In this document: one piece after another, positions 6,311-7,621 of the stretch | How the letters are laid out: each line of letters opens with the position of its first letter | Position numbering within the stretch: position 1 is the stretch's first letter | DNA from: Tannerellaceae bacterium | GTDB lineage: Bacteria > Bacteroidota > Bacteroidia > Bacteroidales > Tannerellaceae | DNA length: 7,621 nucleotides | Reading direction: 5' to 3' | Assembly (NCBI GenBank): GCA_031273385.1 | Contig: JAISRY010000110.1 | Coordinates: 1 to 7,621 of the forward strand | Program-made: the position numbers and the translations under genes | The notes under the pieces: model-generated | Databases searched by the model: none | Seen by the model: only the letters and a program-made list of their open reading frames with translations | What the model was told of the DNA's origin: nothing

Positions 6311-6903
6311 TGAAAGAATTAAAATTACTGGCTTTTGTCTCCATCGACGGCTATTCGTCGCGGTTGAACGGGGACATGGACTGGGTCTATAGCGGAGATA
6401 GGAGCCCTTTGGAGGTGTATGATTTCACCTCATTCTTCGCCTCCATAGACCGCGTCGTGATGAACAGGATGCAGTACCTGGCGTTGCATTTCCAGGACTA
6501 TATATGGCCGATCAGGGATAAACGGTGTTTCGTGCTGACGGGCAAGGGTTCACCTGTCCCGATCTACAGCCGCGGGCTGCTGCGTTTTGAACTGCTGACC
6601 GGGGACGACGACAACGGCAAGAACACCCTCCAGTACGTCCATGAATTGCGCTCCCAATCGGGCGAGGGCGATATCTGGGTGATGGGCGACTACCGCCTGA
6701 CCGCCGCCCTGTTGCAGCAGGACATGATCGACGAAATCAACATCCTGCGGCTACCGGTGACGCTGGGCAGCGGTATCTCGTTCCTCGCCGGTTTCGGCGC
6801 GGAAAGGTCGTGGCAATTGTGCCAGGTCTCGGAATGTGCCGGCGGCGCGATCCTGACCCGCTACCACCGCTTCGCCTCCGCCTCCGCCCAGATAGCGGGG
6901 TGA
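6310..6903 (+). CDS. Dihydrofolate reductase-like (RibD C-terminal domain) family protein
   Basis: The 197-residue cytosolic product fits the DHFR-like fold family that includes the RibD C-terminal reductase domain and small stand-alone proteins of the YyaP/YwjB type. Visible motifs are FVSIDGY at residues 9-15, GDMDWV at 21-26, the nucleotide-binding-type Gly stretch DIWVMGDYRL at 121-130, MIDEI at 139-143, and LPVTLGSGI at 148-156. Members are expected to be NAD(P)H-dependent reductases, but most stand-alone ones have no proven substrate, so neither folate nor riboflavin metabolism can be assigned. The usual GR-x-TY/F motif appears as MNRMQY (51-56), with Asn in place of Gly, which may alter cofactor binding. 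The ATG at 6310 begins directly on the first beta strand. It follows the pilus operon by 243 bases with a hairpin between, so I treat it as a separate unit with no evident pilus role. Confidence 0.85.
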   Translation: MKELKLLAFVSIDGYSSRLNGDMDWVYSGDRSPLEVYDFTSFFASIDRVVMNRMQYLALHFQDYIWPIRDKRCFVLTGKGSPVPIYSRGLLRFELLTGDDDNGKNTLQYVHELRSQSGEGDIWVMGDYRLTAALLQQDMIDEINILRLPVTLGSGISFLAGFGAERSWQLCQVSECAGGAILTRYHRFASASAQIAG

Positions 6904-6918
6904 AAGGCAGAAAGCCTT
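6904..6918 (+). terminator. Weak hairpin directly after the reductase stop
   Basis: AAGGC (6904-6908) and GCCTT (6914-6918) pair around AGAAA, starting on the base after the TGA stop and followed by agtttat. The five-pair stem and short U-rich tail make it a weak intrinsic terminator candidate at best. Confidence 0.3.
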
Positions 6919-6941
6919 AGTTTATAATGACGACGAATCGC

Positions 6942-7118
6942 AATCGGCTAAAAATCAACGTTTAGTATCCGTCATTGCGAACGCAGTGAAGCAATGACGG
7001 GTACTACTTGATTATAATCGGCTGTAAATCAAGCTATCGCCGTCATTTCCCTTTTTGATAAACCTGGTTTATTGGGTACTCGCAATGACGGATACTAAAC
7101 GTTGATTTTTAAGCGATT
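6942..7118. repeat. Nested palindromic, MITE-like repeat element (39-bp terminal inverted repeats)
   Basis: The outer arms 6942-6980 and 7080-7118 are inverted copies over 39 bases with two mismatches; the inner 32 bases (6949-6980 with 7080-7111) are perfect. The arms contain CCGTCATTGCGA. Inside are three smaller hairpins: 6963-6978 with 6991-7006 (16 pairs, one G-U); CTTGATT at 7007-7013 with AATCAAG at 7027-7033; and CCGTCATT at 7040-7047 with AATGACGG at 7084-7091, enclosing ATAAACC-T-GGTTTAT (7058-7072). The left arm start also recurs in direct orientation (6942-6958 against 7016-7032, 15 of 17 matching). The GTCATTGCGA...GCAATGAC core resembles dispersed palindromic repeats found in intergenic DNA of many bacteria. 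There is no coding capacity, so spread would need a transposase in trans. It fills most of the 278-base gap between the reductase and the next gene. Confidence 0.8.
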
Positions 7119-7181
7119 AAGAGGGGCGGTATGACCGGAAATGATTAACTATCAATTTATTTACGAAATACAAGAAATGCA

Positions 7182-7621
7182 ATGAAGATGTTGAAGAAAA
7201 TGATGGGGAACGACCCATCCGTGAGGCGTTTTAAGCAGTTGTTGGCAGGATTATCGGGTAAGGAGCAAAAACGCCACTATTACCACGCTTACCGTGTATC
7301 CATGCAGGGTTATGAGGCACACCCGAAAAAGTACAAGGCCTTTTTTGTCGAGCTGGTGAAGCATGACTGGCAGCAGTTTGCGGACTATATCCACAGTGAG
7401 ACCGTGTTGGGGGCGCTGCTTGTTCCGGTAGACGACCCGAAAATGTTTAAAAAAATATCTCGTCTGATCGTCCAACACACAACGAATCCTAAAATTTCGT
7501 ACAACCATTTCTCGTTTTGCCTGCTTTTGGTTTTCCGGTTATCGGTGAAAGTGAGGGTGTTGAGCGACCAGCTGCGGGATTCGGGCTTCTATCCCGAAGA
7601 GATACTGGAGCTGCTGCGATA
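7182..7621 (+). CDS. Hypothetical basic protein, partial (right edge)
   Basis: An open frame starts at ATG 7182 and runs 146 codons to the right edge without a stop; the last two bases, TA, could begin a stop or a Tyr codon. The product begins MKMLKKMMGNDPSVRRFKQL and is rich in Lys, Arg, His and aromatic residues (KEQKRHYYHAYR at 27-38, KHDWQQFADYIH at 60-71). Near residues 104-124, ISYNHFSFCLLLVFRLSVKV is hydrophobic but interrupted by charged residues, so I do not call it a membrane segment. The end, LRDSGFYPEEILELLR, looks like an amphipathic helix. There is no signal peptide and I recognise no family. Other in-frame ATGs at codons 3, 7 and 8 are possible starts. It directly follows the palindromic element. 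The coding call rests on frame length and consistent amino-acid use. Confidence 0.6.
   Translation, partial: MKMLKKMMGNDPSVRRFKQLLAGLSGKEQKRHYYHAYRVSMQGYEAHPKKYKAFFVELVKHDWQQFADYIHSETVLGALLVPVDDPKMFKKISRLIVQHTTNPKISYNHFSFCLLLVFRLSVKVRVLSDQLRDSGFYPEEILELLR

Noticed and set aside
6942..7118. CRISPR array
   Set aside because: The repeated units are mainly inverted and nested with no regular spacers, so the region is a palindromic element rather than a CRISPR.

Overview
The window looks like chromosomal DNA from a member of the order Bacteroidales (Bacteroides, Parabacteroides or a relative). The evidence is a set of fimbrillin-type lipoproteins of the FimA/Mfa1 and FimB/Mfa2 families, which are typical of that group, a BACON-like domain, and start codons without convincing Shine-Dalgarno sites. 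The genus cannot be fixed from sequence reading alone.

Layout: (1) bases 1-674, minus strand, an AraC-family regulator cut by the left edge just after the first half of its DNA-binding domain; (2) 675-1081, an AT-rich divergent intergenic region with an 11-bp-spaced direct repeat and a short palindrome; (3) 1082-6066, plus strand, a compact three-gene type V pilus operon: a fimbrillin (candidate shaft pilin), a FimB/Mfa2-like anchor lipoprotein, and a large 849-residue multidomain fimbrillin-like lipoprotein (candidate tip or accessory adhesin). A strong imperfect hairpin lies between the pilin and anchor genes; (4) 6067-6309, a non-coding gap with a GC-rich perfect hairpin and a possible six-codon leader; (5) 6310-6903, a DHFR-like/RibD C-terminal-type reductase; (6) 6904-7181, a gap mostly filled by a nested palindromic, MITE-like element of about 177 bp; (7) 7182 to the right edge, an unrecognised, basic hypothetical protein, probably nearly complete.

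How the parts would work together: the three lipoproteins would be exported, lipidated and moved to the outer membrane. The two proteins with an Arg site after a short propeptide (pilin and tip candidate) would be trimmed by an Arg-specific protease and polymerise by strand exchange, while the anchor would keep its lipid and hold the fibre to the cell. The divergent AraC-type gene is the natural candidate regulator. The intercistronic hairpin could set pilin messenger above anchor and tip messenger.

The most interesting points are the sharp composition change inside the tip gene (about 61% GC near its 5' end to about 41% over its last ~430 bases, counted by eye on sample lines), which suggests an exchangeable C-terminal module; the pair of related Ig-like repeats next to a BACON-like domain in the same protein; and the nested palindromic repeat at 6942-7118. 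No phage, transposase, CRISPR, tRNA or rRNA was seen.
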